Origin: Seriola aureovittata
Lineage: Eukaryota; Chordata; Actinopteri; Carangiformes; Carangidae
DNA: 64,000 nt
Assembly: GCF_021018895.1 (NCBI RefSeq)
Contig: NC_079369.1
Location: forward strand, 7,509,694 to 7,573,693
Direction of reading: 5' to 3'
Positions 11,605-24,678 of this stretch are shown here, piece after piece. Position 1 is the first letter of the stretch; each line of letters opens with the position of its first letter. The notes below the pieces were generated by a model that had not been told where the DNA came from, ran no database searches, and worked only from the letters and a program-made list of their open reading frames with translations. A program made the translations under genes and the position numbers.

Positions 11605-14600
11605 AGCCATCAGGTCCAGACCACATATTGCAGTAGTAGGTAAGGTCATTCAGTGTTTGCACAGTTGAGACACACTTGCAATAGCCACACACACACACAC
11701 GCTCACAGTCAGACTTACACAAATACTAAAATTCGCAAGCATAAGGACACTCATCAAAAGTGTCTGGAGCACAGCTTTGATGAACAAGACCATGGAGGTG
11801 CAAATATATAAGTATACTCTAGAAACAACTGTCACTGTGCGCCTGTGTCTGAGTGGCAGGGGGTAGTCCTGTGAGTTAGAGGCATGGGGAGAGCTGCAGA
11901 CGGTAAGATGCTGGTTCCTCCCAACACTTCTCCATGGCCTCAAAGCATCCCCACACCTACTAGCAATCAGGTTAGTACAGAGAGACATCAAAGTGTGTGA
12001 GCATTCTCACTGAAACCCCACTGGGAGTGAGTCTCACATGGAAACAGTAAATGCAGACAAATGGTGTGTTGTTTATAAAAAAAAAAACGAACTGCAGCAG
12101 TTGTTTGAGTGTCTGTTTGCTGAGGTGCCAGTGACAGCCGCTTAGACCAACTAACAGATAGGAAGGCAGACAATGGTGATGTTTTAAATCGTTGTATGAA
12201 ACGCAGTGGGAAAATACTACATGGCTTAGGAAGCAGCTATTGTCCAAACCTTCCCTTTATGTTTTTAATTTTCCTGGTCTTTTCTTGCATTATCAAGTGG
12301 TGTACATCCCCACAGCACTCTGCTAAAACTCAACTAACAAAAAGAGAAGTAAATAATATTAACATAAAGAGAAAACTAATAAAGAGAAAAACAACATCTG
12401 ATGTAAGATTTCATTTAAACTTTATTTGAACCAAAGCAATCCAACAGGCCTCTTTTCACACCAGACATTTAAAATGGTCATTGCTGTTTCTCCTTGCTTT
12501 CAATCTATGCTGTCACCGAGCTAGACACTGCACTTAACACACACACGAGCGTAACATTGGCCTCTTCATCTAACTCTCAAGAGCAAGTATATTTCTTCCT
12601 TTAATGCAACAACTTACATCTGTGTCGGGCAAGTTAACATTTATGTTCACGTAATGAGTCACTATTTTAGCTGCAAACGTGTTGAAAGACGGACAGCTCG
12701 TCTTTCAGCTGGTGAACAGTGTAGTGTAGTAAAGGAGCAGCTCCTTGGAAGTCTGGTGGCAGGTCACTGACTTCTGCTGTGCTCCTGCACACACCTCCCT
12801 CTGGAGAATGTAAATCTCTGTGGCAGCAATGTCTATGAAATGATAACAAATGTCTACAGAATGATAAAGTCATGTGGGAGTGACTGTGGTCGCTCATGTG
12901 GGACTGGTGAAGAGGGCCTACATCGTCTCCTTGCCTTCCTTCCTTTCTATGACAGGCCAGATTCATCATCAGCTCTAACAAACAAACAAAAATATGGGTT
13001 ATTATAACATGAAAATATTTGTACTTTTTCAACGCAAACACACGTATTCCCTCCTTCCCTTATGGTTTCCCCACGCCCAGGTCAACCTATCTTTTCCCCC
13101 CATGTCTCCTTTGAGCAAACATGTCAGAGCTAAACTGAGTGGCTAATGTACAACACTGACACACAGCTCTGTGTGCAGACACACACTACTGCAGACATGC
13201 ACTCTAGCTAGTTCGGTAATTCATACAGAAGTAAAAATAGCTTTTCAACGTTATGTGAAAATACACTTCAGAAATGGCAGGGTTATGTGTATTCCACAAT
13301 GATTGCATAACACACCAATGGACACATCAACTACTAAAGGCACTGACAACAGCCTATCATTTCCCAAAGCGTTTGGAGAGCATGCTGAGAATGTCATGCA
13401 AAATTTGATTTCCTCTCTTTGAACATAATAACCCATCAAAATCGTGGAATAATTTCATAATACTTACATGTCCTGTTGGGGGTAAACTCTCTCTCCTCCT
13501 TGCTGGTGCAGCTCAGAGGCAGAAGACTACGTGACTCTCTCTTCACTATAATCCAAATGTAAAAGCAAATCTTGATCTGTGCCACTGTTTTCTATTAAAT
13601 AAAATCATTTTTCTTTATCTGTCCTTATACAATGTTGATCCAGCAATCATATACTGCTTCTGCATGTTGAAGCGCCTGTATTTAATCCGGCAAAATGTTT
13701 TTCTCATCAACATGAAAGTAACTCCAGGTGACAAAGTTCACTGTGTACATTCTTATTTGGGAAAATTCTGTCCCTTGATTGGCCTTTATACCATGTTTTA
13801 ATGATGTGAAAATATTTGTACAACAGAACATGAAAGCAGCAAAGTGCATCAGTTGGAGGAATCAGTCAATGGTTTTTACACAGTTTTTACACACATTTAA
13901 AAAAAAAATGAAACGTGGAAAATCAGGGTTGATGAAAAATCAGCAGGTTTAACACGGTTCAATATACTTGTGATTGGTGACTTGAGGCTTGTGTGAGTGG
14001 TCTGTACAAATAATACACATTATGAGTCTGGCTCTTTTCCCCCGGCATCTGACAATCGTCTCGTCAGATGCATGATAGGAAAAAAAATATCATCTGCACG
14101 ACACGTCACTCTCACTGGCCCTAGGACGGCTGATTAAGGTGTCCGATAGGCTTGCATGCTGCTGCTATCACTTCATCAGTCCCAGGGGCGGCTGATGAGC
14201 AGACAAACAGATCACATGAGCAGTGAGCATTAGAAATCAGGCGGAGAATGCTCAGCATGGAGCTGACAAACTCCACTGATAAGTACATGGGGTTACTTAG
14301 AGTGAAAAAGAGGCTGACGGGGAAGCGTGGGGGAAGATGAAACGATGCTGGTAATTGTAACTGACTGATTAAGGTCAGAGGTGGGCAGGATGCTGGGGAC
14401 TTGTGACAGTGTGCATCAGGGGTGGTGCAACACCTTGCTTGTGAGGGAAATACCTTTCCTTTCATACAAGAATAGAACAGGATGTTTCAGGGAGACATGC
14501 TCGTCGCTTGAGGCTTTAGAAGTACGTTCTCTACACGTGTGGCCCCTGATGACAAACCATCTGGTAAAGCAGAAATAATTTGCTTAGATTAACACAATGA

Positions 14601-14723
14601 CCATCAGTAAGGCCTCTGAGGCTTTGACATTAAGGCTCATGCAACATTCAGCGATGAAGAAGGATGATAAGGGAAACTATTCTACTTAGTTCTAAGGAAT
14701 TCAAGTTCAAAACACCAAGCAGG

Positions 14724-14835
14724 GATTGTCCTGTAGCTCAGGGGTTAAGATATCAACCAAAACCTGCAACATTCATTCATTGAATTGCAGACGGGGATCT
14801 TTGTTACGTCTCTCTCTCCCTTATTTTATTCTCTC
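14724..14835 (+). repeat. tRNA-derived SINE-like remnant
   Basis: The text CCTGTAGCTCAGGGGTTAAGA resembles a tRNA 5' half with A-box. The region that follows ends in CTCTCTCTCCC and TTATTTTATT, as in a common fish SINE. The B-box is badly decayed. Confidence 0.45.
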
Positions 14836-17301
14836 CGCTCTCTGTGTAAAACTTAAACCAAGCCAGTAAAGATAGAAATGAGCTGGTTATTAGCTGACTC
14901 ATATCCTCATCTACCATCATCATTCATGTCCTGATCGAGGTGGAATTTATTTGGATAAATCTATATTTATCAGAATTCTTTAAACGCTAAAGAGTCAATT
15001 TAGGAGTAAAAAAAAGTTCTTTGTTTAAAGTGATGAATAAGAAATGTTTATAAAGCAACTGTTCTTCACGAGAAGGGTCTAATTGTGATCCCAGATCTGT
15101 GAGTCAATAGGAACAGATTAGCATCCCCAGATGAGAGGTGAGTTGATTCTGTTAATGGCCTTTTTTTTTTTTTTTAAATATATAATTTTACCAGATCTTA
15201 AAAAGGCTCATGTTTCTTTGCTCAAGACTTTAAGTAGCGTTAATGTAATGTTTTTTTGTCAGGTAAAAAAACTAGCTAAATATTTGTTCTTGTTGTATGT
15301 CACAGGTTAAAGAAATAATATGCTAAATTACCTACAAATAACCAACAACAACCTGGTTGACATTACATAACGTGCAGGTAACAATATGGCTACTTCTACA
15401 CAAAATCACCGTATAAAACAAGACATCATTTTTACACCTTGTACATTTTTGTGACAGACTAAGCTGAGGCTATATTTGTCCTGTAATACTTGAACATTTC
15501 ACTCTTTGTGTTGCTTTCTAGGATTTTTATTCCACTATATACAGCAGATTTTTTGTTTTTTTACAGAGAAGAGAAGATACTGTTACCCTCTCATTCTGAG
15601 TGAAAAGTAGTTTAGTTAAGTTTGAGTCTGACATTCATTTTATAAGTGTGAACCTGTAGCAATTAAGGCAAGAACAATCCAGTTTATTAATCATTTGTAA
15701 ATATAAAAACGGGGATGAAATAATAAGAAACTGGCTGGAAACAAAGGAGACCGGAGGGGATTCTGCTGCTGGTACATCAGAGAAATCATATGATGAGGAG
15801 AATAAAGTATCTTAGACAATTGAAATTGGATGAAAAGTGATGGCAAATAAAATAAATGTCAACGTTTTCTTCTTTTTTTGCATCACTGACAAATGCAAAA
15901 ACAGACAAAAGAAAGCAAAAGAAAAGAAAAAGTAGAGTAGCATCCTGTCAAATATTCAAATCTGATGCAAATAACCCACTTAAACTACCCTATTGTGAAT
16001 TACACATATTATTTCAGCTCATATATTATTCATCATGATGATGATATTTTGTACAATCCCTCCAAAACATGTTGCGGAAGGTGTGCGCTCATCTCTGTTG
16101 CTGCAGTCATCTATAAATGATGTTATATAGCTTTTACTCTTAAGTTTGTGAGTAGGAGTAAAAGTGAAGTGATTTTTTTAACTTTTATCCAAAGTCAAAA
16201 TTTGACTCTTAGCACTTTGAATAAAAACAGGCCAATGATCTACGGATAAAACACAAAGCTTGTCCTATTCTGAGCTCCAGGGAAAGTTTGGGGGAATGCA
16301 GCCACTAGTGGTTTCTTGTGTCCCAGTATTTCTTTAAACCAGCCTCTCACACCAGCCAGCTAATCTCTGCCTAGCTATTAATGTGGCTGTCTTCTTGCCA
16401 CTGGTCATAAGTCTGACCTGTATGCAAATGTGTGGCAAAAATAAGCTCTAATAGGCTCTCAGAGGAGCATATAGTGGCCTAACTCCTGAGCCAAGGAGGG
16501 GCAGCTGCAACAGGGGAACATGAAGCGAAGAGACAGCAGCGTATACAAGAGCTAACTGGTAAGTTTGCTCATCTCATTTTGCTGAGTTTAAATTTCCTGG
16601 ACATAAAGCGGAAAGTACTTTCTGCCTCAAGACGCGCTTCACCTTACCACAGAACAGAAGAGTTGGCAGAGGAAATGGAGTCTGATATGAGAAGTACGTG
16701 GAAAACTTTTTTAAAGTCGAGCTGGAGGATGATGAGAGATGGAAGAAGGAGTGCTGGTGAGCAGTAATGAGTGTGAATCTCAAGTACGTGGACTGATTGA
16801 AGAGGCTCGGTGCTAATCTCTTCCACCAGGCAGAGACGTGTCTAATGTAAAGTATGACACAGACAGTACGTTCACCTGAAGGTACCTGTGCTCAGTCTCT
16901 GTGCTTTAAAAGAAACCAGCTGCAACACTTATGAGCTGCTTTCCATAAAAAAACACAGTCTCAAGAACATTTCTATCTTATGATTCTCCTTCAAAGAACT
17001 TATAGGATTTCAGACTAATGAACCGACAGCTGAGAAAGGTTTTTTTTCTCATGACCTTTTCCTCACGCTCCCTCTGCCTCCTTCTGTCCGATTCCTCACT
17101 GTCATGCTCCTTAAATCTGATGTCTCTCATTCGATCGCAGCTGTTTATCAGTGTTACTGTTTTACATCCTGCTCCTCTCTGCTTTTTTTCCCTACCTCTC
17201 TGTCAGTCATTTTAATCACCTGTTGAAATCGCAGCGTACTCCATCCCACTCTCTCTCCTCCTCCTCCTCTCCTCTCCCTTCATCCACCCAGCTGTTCTCA
17301 C

Positions 17302-17446
17302 CTGTTCCCTTCTTGCAGACGTAGGGCAGATTGTAGTTGCAGGGAACATCGTTCCATTTGCCATTCTCATGAGAAATCATAACCACGCAGTCCTCTCCTC
17401 CTGCGAAGAAGTTGTCTGGTTGGTTTTCACGCCAGTTCTCGTATTG
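17302..17446 (-). CDS. ncan: neurocan exon: C-type lectin domain, part 3 (Ca/sugar-site exon)
   Basis: This 145-nt exon (phase 0 to 1) encodes residues 159-206 and completes the lectin domain. It starts [20 protein letters not shown], a near-identical match to neurocan. The QPD motif (167-169), E176/D177 and WND (189-191) are the calcium and ligand-site motifs of the fold. C178 and C194 form the inner disulfide in the family and C202 pairs with C110. It ends YVCKKGT. Donor GTGAG starts at 17301. The acceptor AG at 17448-17447 is unusual: it directly abuts a long TG repeat instead of a pyrimidine tract (see findings). Because 145 is not a multiple of three, skipping this exon would shift the frame of the CCP and tail exons. 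Confidence 0.96.
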
Positions 17447-17469
17447 CTGCACACAGACACACACACAGA

Positions 17470-17522
<53 letters not shown>

Positions 17523-17970
17523 ACATAAAAATAGATGTGAGAAACCAGAACTACGCTTTCTTTTTAAACCGCAATTAAATGTAATTTTCTTGACACCAGA
17601 CACTAATCAGTGATCCGCAAGTCTACATTTTTGGCAATAATCAATTCTGTACAAAGCATTGTTTATTCTTTTTCCCCAATTTTCTCTTTTGATGTCCTGC
17701 TTTGACTTTGTGATCTCTTTGTGTTGTATCTAATTATGGAAAATGAGAAAACAACTTTGGGCAGAACAGTCTGTGCAACCTGTGTATTTCTATTATTCAT
17801 ATACAGTATTTTTTCAAACGGCTGTTCAGGATGATTCACGCTACAGTACTTAGAGTCTCTGGGTTTCTTTTGTGTGTTATTCTTCACAAATATTATTATG
17901 TTATTCTGTCTCTCAGGGGCCTTAATTTCAACCGTGAACAACAGACAAAACAGCCACAGCTGGTCCTCAC
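17447..17970 (-). other. ncan: ncan short intron between lectin parts 2 and 3
   Basis: This 524-nt intron has GTGAGG at 17970 and AG at 17448-17447. Its 3' end is the TG tract described separately. The rest is AT-rich unique sequence. A candidate branch site CTCAC lies at 17541-17537, with the branch A at 17538, 91 nt from the acceptor G. Confidence 0.85.
17449..17525. repeat. CA microsatellite abutting the lectin part 3 acceptor
   Basis: About 77 bases of CA with a few CAGACA and CATACA variants. On the transcribed strand it is a TG tract that ends in GCAG, the 3' splice site itself. Confidence 0.95.
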
Positions 17971-18053
17971 CAGGTCCATCTTGTCGGTCCACTGAAAGTC
18001 GTCCTCCACTGTACGATCGTTTAATCCGATCCAGGTGTTGTCATGGCTCAGAC
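17971..18053 (-). CDS. ncan: neurocan exon: C-type lectin domain, part 2
   Basis: This 83-nt exon encodes residues 131-158. It enters in phase 1 (split Gly codon) and leaves in phase 0, the same size and phases as the second lectin exon of other lecticans. It carries [10 protein letters not shown], the WIGL core of the C-type lectin fold, and then VEDDFQWTD, which is much closer to neurocan (VERDFQWTD in human as I recall it) than to versican or aggrecan. Acceptor AG is at 18055-18054 and the donor GTGAGG starts at 17970. The intron that follows is only 524 nt, the shortest here. Confidence 0.95.
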
Positions 18054-21000
18054 CTGAGTAAGAGGTGATGAATGAGGCGACATTAAGACACACTTACACA
18101 GAAAGAAAAAAGGCATGCACAAAAAAACAGACGTAATGTAGTCCAGGAAACAGCTTCTATGAATATAATACAATCTAGTACAAAAATAGAAGAAATCATG
18201 GGACTAGAAACTTTAATTGTGAATTAACGCCTCCCTGCCAAAGTCTCAACAAAGAAGAAGTGTCTTTTACAGAGATTATTAGACAGGTTTCCATCCAAAT
18301 GTTGCCTGAATTTCTAGAAAATCTGCAAAAGAAAATGCAAATTGATGTGCATTTCAATTCACTGCCGTTACATGAACATTTCGAGCTGAGCACATCAGGA
18401 CTGACAGTTGGTGGTGCAAATTATCCAGTCGGCTGCCATTAAACTATCGCAGAAGACGAGGGAGTAACAAGATAACATAATTAAAAGAGCTCCAGTCAAA
18501 GCGCCAACAATGAAAAATTAAATATGTTTGTTTCATGTAATTTGAGAAACGTTACAGTCTATTTATCGCTCCACACGGATCTGATGTTTGCATCTGTGGC
18601 TGGTTTCTGTCTCTTCAGTGGAGCAGAAGCTTGACTGATGAATAAGCCACACATACAACACAACAGCAAAGATGTCTGGAAATGGGGGTCAAATGTGCCA
18701 ATACACAGGGTCAAGCTTCAGAAATGCTGGATCTTAAACTTCCCAAAAATACAACAAAGATTATTTTCATTAGTGCATCTGTGGCTAGTAAAAATACCCG
18801 TAACGTTCAGATTCCACATGTCCAGTTTGTAACACAGGCTCTGTTACAAAAGAGTAGAAATAACATTATGAGTGTTTTCACAGGTTCACTCGTACTCCCT
18901 ATGAGTCGTAAACTGACCTTCAGGTGTGAAGTTGTTTGCATGTTCATTAATATTACATACTGTGATTTAGGTTATTCTTTGAGTGGCAGCAGACACAGCT
19001 CTGAGTTCCTCCCTCAACAGAGATATGAGCAGTAATAGAGACTACACTGTTTCTGTCTGTGATGCCCTGGTGATGAGATCTTTGTTTGTGTGTGAAAGGA
19101 AATTTCACTAATGGTGTTTTGGGTTAATCTTATTTGTGTGTGTGGTGGGAGCCCGTGTGCGTGGTTGTACGGGCGTGTGCATGTGCACGCATGTATGTAA
19201 TGGAATTTCAATCATGGTGTATCTGATTAACATCATTACCAGGCCCATTAATCTCCCTAATGGCTCTGGTCCCCTTATTGCAGGGGTGGAGACGTCTATT
19301 TTCGAGGCGATTAAGCACACTTTTTGGTAACTGTGCGCTTGTAGAAGAAAGACGGCTGCTAGATGGACGGCGCTGTCCTGGCAGCTGTCCGAGACAGAGG
19401 GTGGATCCAACATTACAGAAACTTGCTGCTGGTGATCTGGTCTTATCACAAAACAAGTGGCTGTGGAGCGCTGCCAGGGGGTGAGAAGCTGAGAATGAGG
19501 AGATGAAGGTTTACGAGGCACCAAAGAAAGACTTTACGGATATTAGCATGGTAATGCTGCCTGGCACAGACAAACTGCTCTCTGTGGCCAAATATTTAAG
19601 TCTATGAAGAACACCCCAAAAAGCTTGCATTAAAACACAAGTGTACCACTGTTTCCTTTTTCACTCCTGTGCCAAAAATTCAAATAAGATTTGCAAATAA
19701 TTCAGGACAACATGAAATACCAGATGGGTTGGCTTTACTACATAGGGGAAGACGATCAATCGCAGATGGCTTAGACAACCAGAGCTGATATCTGATGATG
19801 ATTATTATTAAATATCATCAATAATTATAATTTTAAAATTACTTGACATGAAAAACTCACCCACAGAAAACATAGAGTACAAACAACTAAAATAAATAAA
19901 TAAAACAACTGAATCTAACTGAGTCATGAAATATCATTTTTGTAAATGTAAACATAGATTAACCTGCTCAAGTCATGAGACTCTTCCACTTCCTCTTCAA
20001 ACAAATCAACAAGTATTATAATTAAATCATGTGCAATTTTTAAAATTTCGAAACATGATCTTATTTCATCCAGCTTCAACATACTGACACTTGCATTCCA
20101 TCACTGGACACAAACGCAGTTACAAGCGCACCATCTGTAAGGCTTTTCCACCTGTTTCACAACAAATCACATTTAAAGAAGGAATATGAAGGTTTATTAA
20201 ATGTTGTGTCACAGACACTTACATCAGAGCCTGTAGCACCATTTCATTGCAGCAAATGGTGATACACATTTATTTGGCTGAACAGACTCGGCTCCTGAGG
20301 GAGTTTTTCAGCGGGGACCGCAATAAACCCTTCAAGGGCTGTTCAGAGCTGAACCAGACAGACATTTATCACTGAGTTACGGAATACACATAAGACAAGA
20401 GGTGCCATCACCAAGTATGGTAATAATAAAGTGGAGGAGTAGATATAAATCAACGGCCAGTAAAAGCAGCGTGTCGCAGATTGGAGGCAGACAGGGTGAG
20501 AACTGGTTAGAAGACCAAATCACTGACATGATTTAAATTGACTGGTGTCTTGTTTAACTGTGATGGGTGAATGTGAGTCACCAGATATTTTGTGATGGAG
20601 CTGTGGAGGGGGACGAGCAGGTAGTTTTGTGAGTATTTTTAATCACATAAATTTTCATTTGAAAGTTTTCTTTCAAAATTTAGATCCTTAGCTTTGCCTC
20701 ACATAGAAACCTGGAAGTCTCCTAGAAAATGTAACCATACTGTGACACAGTGTATCATCAGGTTTCAAAGAATAAGCTACAGCTCATCTTGCTCGCCTTC
20801 AGCGATGTACCAATAGGATTGGAACATGGGTGATTGGATTTGAATAATTTCAATAAAATAGGTGAGTCTTCTCTTTACATGTTTAGGTACTGCCATGTCA
20901 CAGTGACATTTTCTATCATAAAACTAGAAGTTTTCTACCTCAGGTGCTAATATGGTGCTAGCAACATCCACCACTTTGGCCCAGGTACGTGTCACCCTCA

Positions 21001-21547
21001 GGTTGAATCCTAATAACTTTGCTAATCGCTTAACACTTCATTTAGAGCCATCAGCAGGTCAGAATTTTAATTCCAGCACTTTATATTTTGGTTTAAGACC
21101 AACTTCCTGAAAAACTGACGACATCCTCATCAGCCTCAGCTGCACACTGTGTTTAGTGCTTATTAGCACGTTTGCATGAACATGTTAAACATTACACCTG
21201 CTCATCATTAATATGTTTTTCATTGCGGGTATGTTGCCATGCTAGGTTTAGCATTAGTTCAAAACACCGGTGTACCTAAACACGGCCTCACACAGCCGCT
21301 AGCATGGCTGAGACTCCTGTTACCTCATGATTCAACCAGGAGATTTTTCATGTCCATCAGACTTGGAAATGCTCCCACCAGCAGTCGCCTAACACTGCAG
21401 AAAATGAATGGGACTTGCACGCCTAAACTTATCGGCCTAATTTAAGATTTCCTGCTGTGTAATCAGATAAGAACAAACACTTACAGCGACTACACTTTCT
21501 GTGCCAAGTCTGTCCTTGTCCTCTCATTCTCCTCAACCTCCACCCAC
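18054..21547 (-). other. ncan: ncan intron between lectin parts 1 and 2
   Basis: This 3,494-nt intron has GTGGGT at 21547 and AG at 18055-18054. It includes a dispersed fish repeat (about 20945-21330). No additional exon is visible. Confidence 0.85.
20945..21330. repeat. dispersed fish repeat (CACCCTCAGG...TTAGCAT family)
   Basis: Successive blocks such as TGTCACCCTCAGGTTGAAT, GCCATCAGCAGGTCA, CATCAGCCTCAGCTG, GTGTTTAGTGCTTATTAGCA and GCTAGCATGGCTGAGACTC match, with decay, a very abundant percomorph repeat that I recognise by its text. No terminal repeats are obvious in this copy. Confidence 0.6.
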
Positions 21548-21706
21548 CTCTGATGAAGTTCTGCTCAGCCGAGCTGTGGATACTGGCCAGGTGGCCGCTG
21601 TGCTCTCTGCAGTCCTTCTCGGCGTCCTCCCAGGTGTGTCTGCGGCTGAAGTACCTGTAGCAGTGGCCGTGGAACTTCCTCCACGTGTGCTCGCAGCCCT
21701 CGGTGT
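21548..21706 (-). CDS. ncan: neurocan exon: C-type lectin domain, part 1
   Basis: This 159-nt phase 1-1 exon encodes residues 78-130, the N-terminal third of the C-type lectin-like domain. It starts DTEGC and contains the [12 protein letters not shown] and TWEDAEKDC motifs, followed by SGHLASIHS. Cysteines are at 82, 93 and 110; in the family 82 pairs with 93, and 110 pairs with a cysteine in the third lectin exon. The exon length of 53 codons equals that of mammalian lecticans. Acceptor AG is at 21708-21707 and the donor GTGGGT starts at 21547. Third codon positions are strikingly G/C-rich (GGC CAC TGC TAC, GAG GAC GCC GAG AAG GAC TGC) against a fairly AT-rich intronic background. The lectin domain of lecticans binds tenascins and other matrix partners in a calcium-dependent way; that role is inferred from the family. 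Confidence 0.95.
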
Positions 21707-22392
21707 CTGCAGGTGTTCAGGGGGGGAGGTAATTGAAAAAGACAGTGATTAGTCAAATGGAAAATCCATGTGGGAAGAGTAATGTGGCGTTTTTGATCGT
21801 TAAACGCCCACAGCCGACAGCTGCAAAAGAACAATAGTGTTGCACAGGAAAAGAGTAGGAGGGTTTTGGACTAAGAAGAGGAATACCACTTTTTTTTACT
21901 ATTTCTTTTTGTATACACACACAGAAAAATTCCTCTTTGTGTCTTGCAGCCTACAAGATCTACATAATACATTCCCCCTCTGTCCCGCTCCTTCTTTCTT
22001 TTCTTTCTTCAGTACCATCTTTGCCTTAAGTGACCTCTGTGACACTCCCCTCTGTCTCCATCCCTCCATCTCTGCCTCTCTCTGTGTATTCTTCTCTTTG
22101 ATTTGACTTGGACTTTTAATCCACAGCAGAGGCAAGCCTGCGGTGAGACAGCTTTAGTCCAGTGAAAAGGCGTTTTAATCTATTCAAATGACAACAATCC
22201 TTAGAAATTGCTTCCAGTGCGCAGCGCCTGCTTGGTAATTAAGCCCTGTCACAGTACTGTCAGCGCATTGACTCTCCCTCCACCCATCCCTCCATCCCTT
22301 TCTCCTCTCCCTTCATCTCTCTCATCTATCCCCCCTCATCTCTCTGGGGGTTAGCTGTGTGACTGTGAGCTGTACATCTCAAATGTGTTATA

Positions 22393-22421
22393 TGTGTGTG
22401 TGTGTGTGTATGTGTGTGTGT
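22393..22421. repeat. TG microsatellite
   Basis: TG repeat with one TATG interruption. Confidence 0.9.
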
Positions 22422-22726
22422 TCTGTTCCATGCAGGATTGTCTGTGTGTGCATAGACGTGGGTATGCAAAAGTGTGTATATCTGAATGTGTGTAAATTTA
22501 TGTGTAGTTGATGTGGTTCAGTCTCGAGGTGTCAGCCAAGCCACCTCCAGTTTCCCTGCATTCTCACCCCCCTCTTCTGCCCCCTCCTTTCCTACAGTGC
22601 GGGGATCAGGGGAAAGGCCTCAGCTTTTCCTCCAACAAATCTGAAGCGACACCAGTAAATTGGGCAGTGCAAATTGGGCCGTATGGGGCCCTGCTTAGTA
22701 TGCAGGGAGATGTAGTTTGGCCATGG

Positions 22727-22757
22727 AAGGAAGAGGAAGAGGAAGAGGAAGAGGAGA
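22727..22757. repeat. GGAAGA hexanucleotide repeat
   Basis: About five purine-only GGAAGA units. Confidence 0.9.
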
Positions 22758-24678
22758 GTAGTCCATTATGAAAGCTCTTTTACACTGTAATATGAAATAA
22801 GGGCCTAGAAACCTTCATCCTGAGAGAGAAAGTGCTTTTCATACTGTTCAGCTTTCCTCCATTCACAGTGTTGTTCAGGGCCATTTGAGTCACAGTGCTG
22901 TGAAGTGCAGTGACATTATTTCACAAAATGCAATACAGCAGGCCACAGTAAGACTGCCTCCACAGGTGAAGCTACATTTTGCCTCTTAGACCAAAGGTTT
23001 TGTGAAAGTCACTTTTTTGAATCAATACATTTGTTAATTCAACAGATATTTCTATAGTTTACCTCCTGCAGCTCGGTCCATTAGCTCGCTCAGAAGCAGT
23101 ACAACAATACCTCAGCTGCCCACAGCGAGTGAGAAAGTGACATTGAGCAATGATGATGAGCAATGTGTAAGAAAAATGCTCTAAGTACAAAGCCTCACAA
23201 TGTGTCCAAGACGTTACAATATAGTTATATCTTGTGTTTGGAAGGTGATTTCTTTGTCGTGTCCCGTACAGTAAACATAAAGTTCTGCCTTGTCAAAAGT
23301 CAGACACAGATGAATGTGCACCCATTTAAACATTCACACATGCAAGATGGCAACACGTGGAAACAGAGGGAAAGAGAAATGGCGAATAAAGAGAGTAATG
23401 TTTGCTTGGAGGCAAGTGTCTGTCCAGTTTTATCACTCTTTCATGCTTGGGTGAAATTCAGCACTGTTTGAAATTCATCATTCACCCACAGACTTATTTG
23501 ACATGCATTCATTCAGACCCCATACAGTCGCCCTGATGCAAATGGAGTTCTACACGGAGAAGAAGCTTGTTCCCACTGTTACAATGAGTCACAGCAAGGG
23601 CTGAATAACAAATCTCAATATTTTATTTTTTTTGTATCGACTGGAATTTGACCAAAGTACCGAAACCCGTCAAGTACTGAAAGCTGGCATTCAATGTCTT
23701 GTCATATTTATAATCTTGTTTACTCATTGTTTGATCTGATAGTTGCTGCTTTAATGAAAAGGTGTCCAGTATGTCATAAAGCCAAAGGGCTTGTGTCGCT
23801 GCTTGAGTTTGGTTTATCGTTAACTAAATTATGTTACTTTATAATGTAAAATTTCAAATGATACCCAGCCTTAGCAAGCAGGCAGGGGTTTAACTCTCAT
23901 TTACTGGGCAGGGTGAATAACGGCTCACAACTGATTAACAACTGCAGTGGCTTAAGAAAAGAGTGACTAAGAGAGGATGTATTCATGCATACACAAGACG
24001 TGGATCGTGGTACAAATAATTATTAGCATTTCTTTACATATAAAATTAGGTTTACCACACAGCAAACATTTTGAGAACATAAATCCATGTCATCCTCATG
24101 AAAATATGACAAAAAATGACATTAAAATAAATTCCTGTCTTTCATCTGGCTAAACCGAATTTACAGAGTACGTGTGAACATCATTAGAACAAGATCTGTC
24201 ACACACACAAACTGCAGTGGTGAATCACCAGCTCTGCGTTTTGCTTTAGTGCCATAATACATAAGTATTACTTTTAGCAGATGCATGTTGGGTCATTAAC
24301 ATATAGTAACAAGCACTTAGATTTCTTTGGTTTCTTTGAAGTATTTTAAGCAAAATAGAGCATGAGCTGTCATGTTTTATCTGTTGTTAGTCCAACACAA
24401 ACATTTAGTGGTTATAGTACTGCATGAACTTCAGGTCAGATGATCAGTGGGATTACTGGATTGCCTCTTTACTCCCGTCCTAATTTTATCTGATGAGGTC
24501 TTCTGAGCAATGATGTAAATTGCTTTGACAATTATTGTAGATGTAAATGTGGAGAATTGCTTCATTACTTTGCCAACTCAAATTTCTCCTGATAGTCTGG
24601 GGATTTAATCTGATGACCTCGAAACATGCTGATGACATGAAATCCAATTAGCCATTTTAACGTTCTCAGCTTCCTGTG

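Larger units (their letters stand above)
8759..17301 (-). other. ncan: ncan intron between lectin part 3 and CCP exons
   Basis: This intron of 8,543 nt has GTGAG at 17301 and AG at 8760-8759. It contains one copy of a TIR-bearing dispersed repeat (11090-11604), a SINE-like fragment (about 14724-14835), a short CA repeat near 11689-11700 and a CTC/GA-rich stretch just after the donor (17222-17290). The remainder is unique AT-rich sequence with no exon that I can support. Confidence 0.85.

Noticed and set aside
12667..13041. 124-codon minus-strand frame in the lectin-CCP intron
   Set aside because: No domain, irregular His/Ser-rich composition, and no convincing splice sites joining it in phase to the flanking exons.
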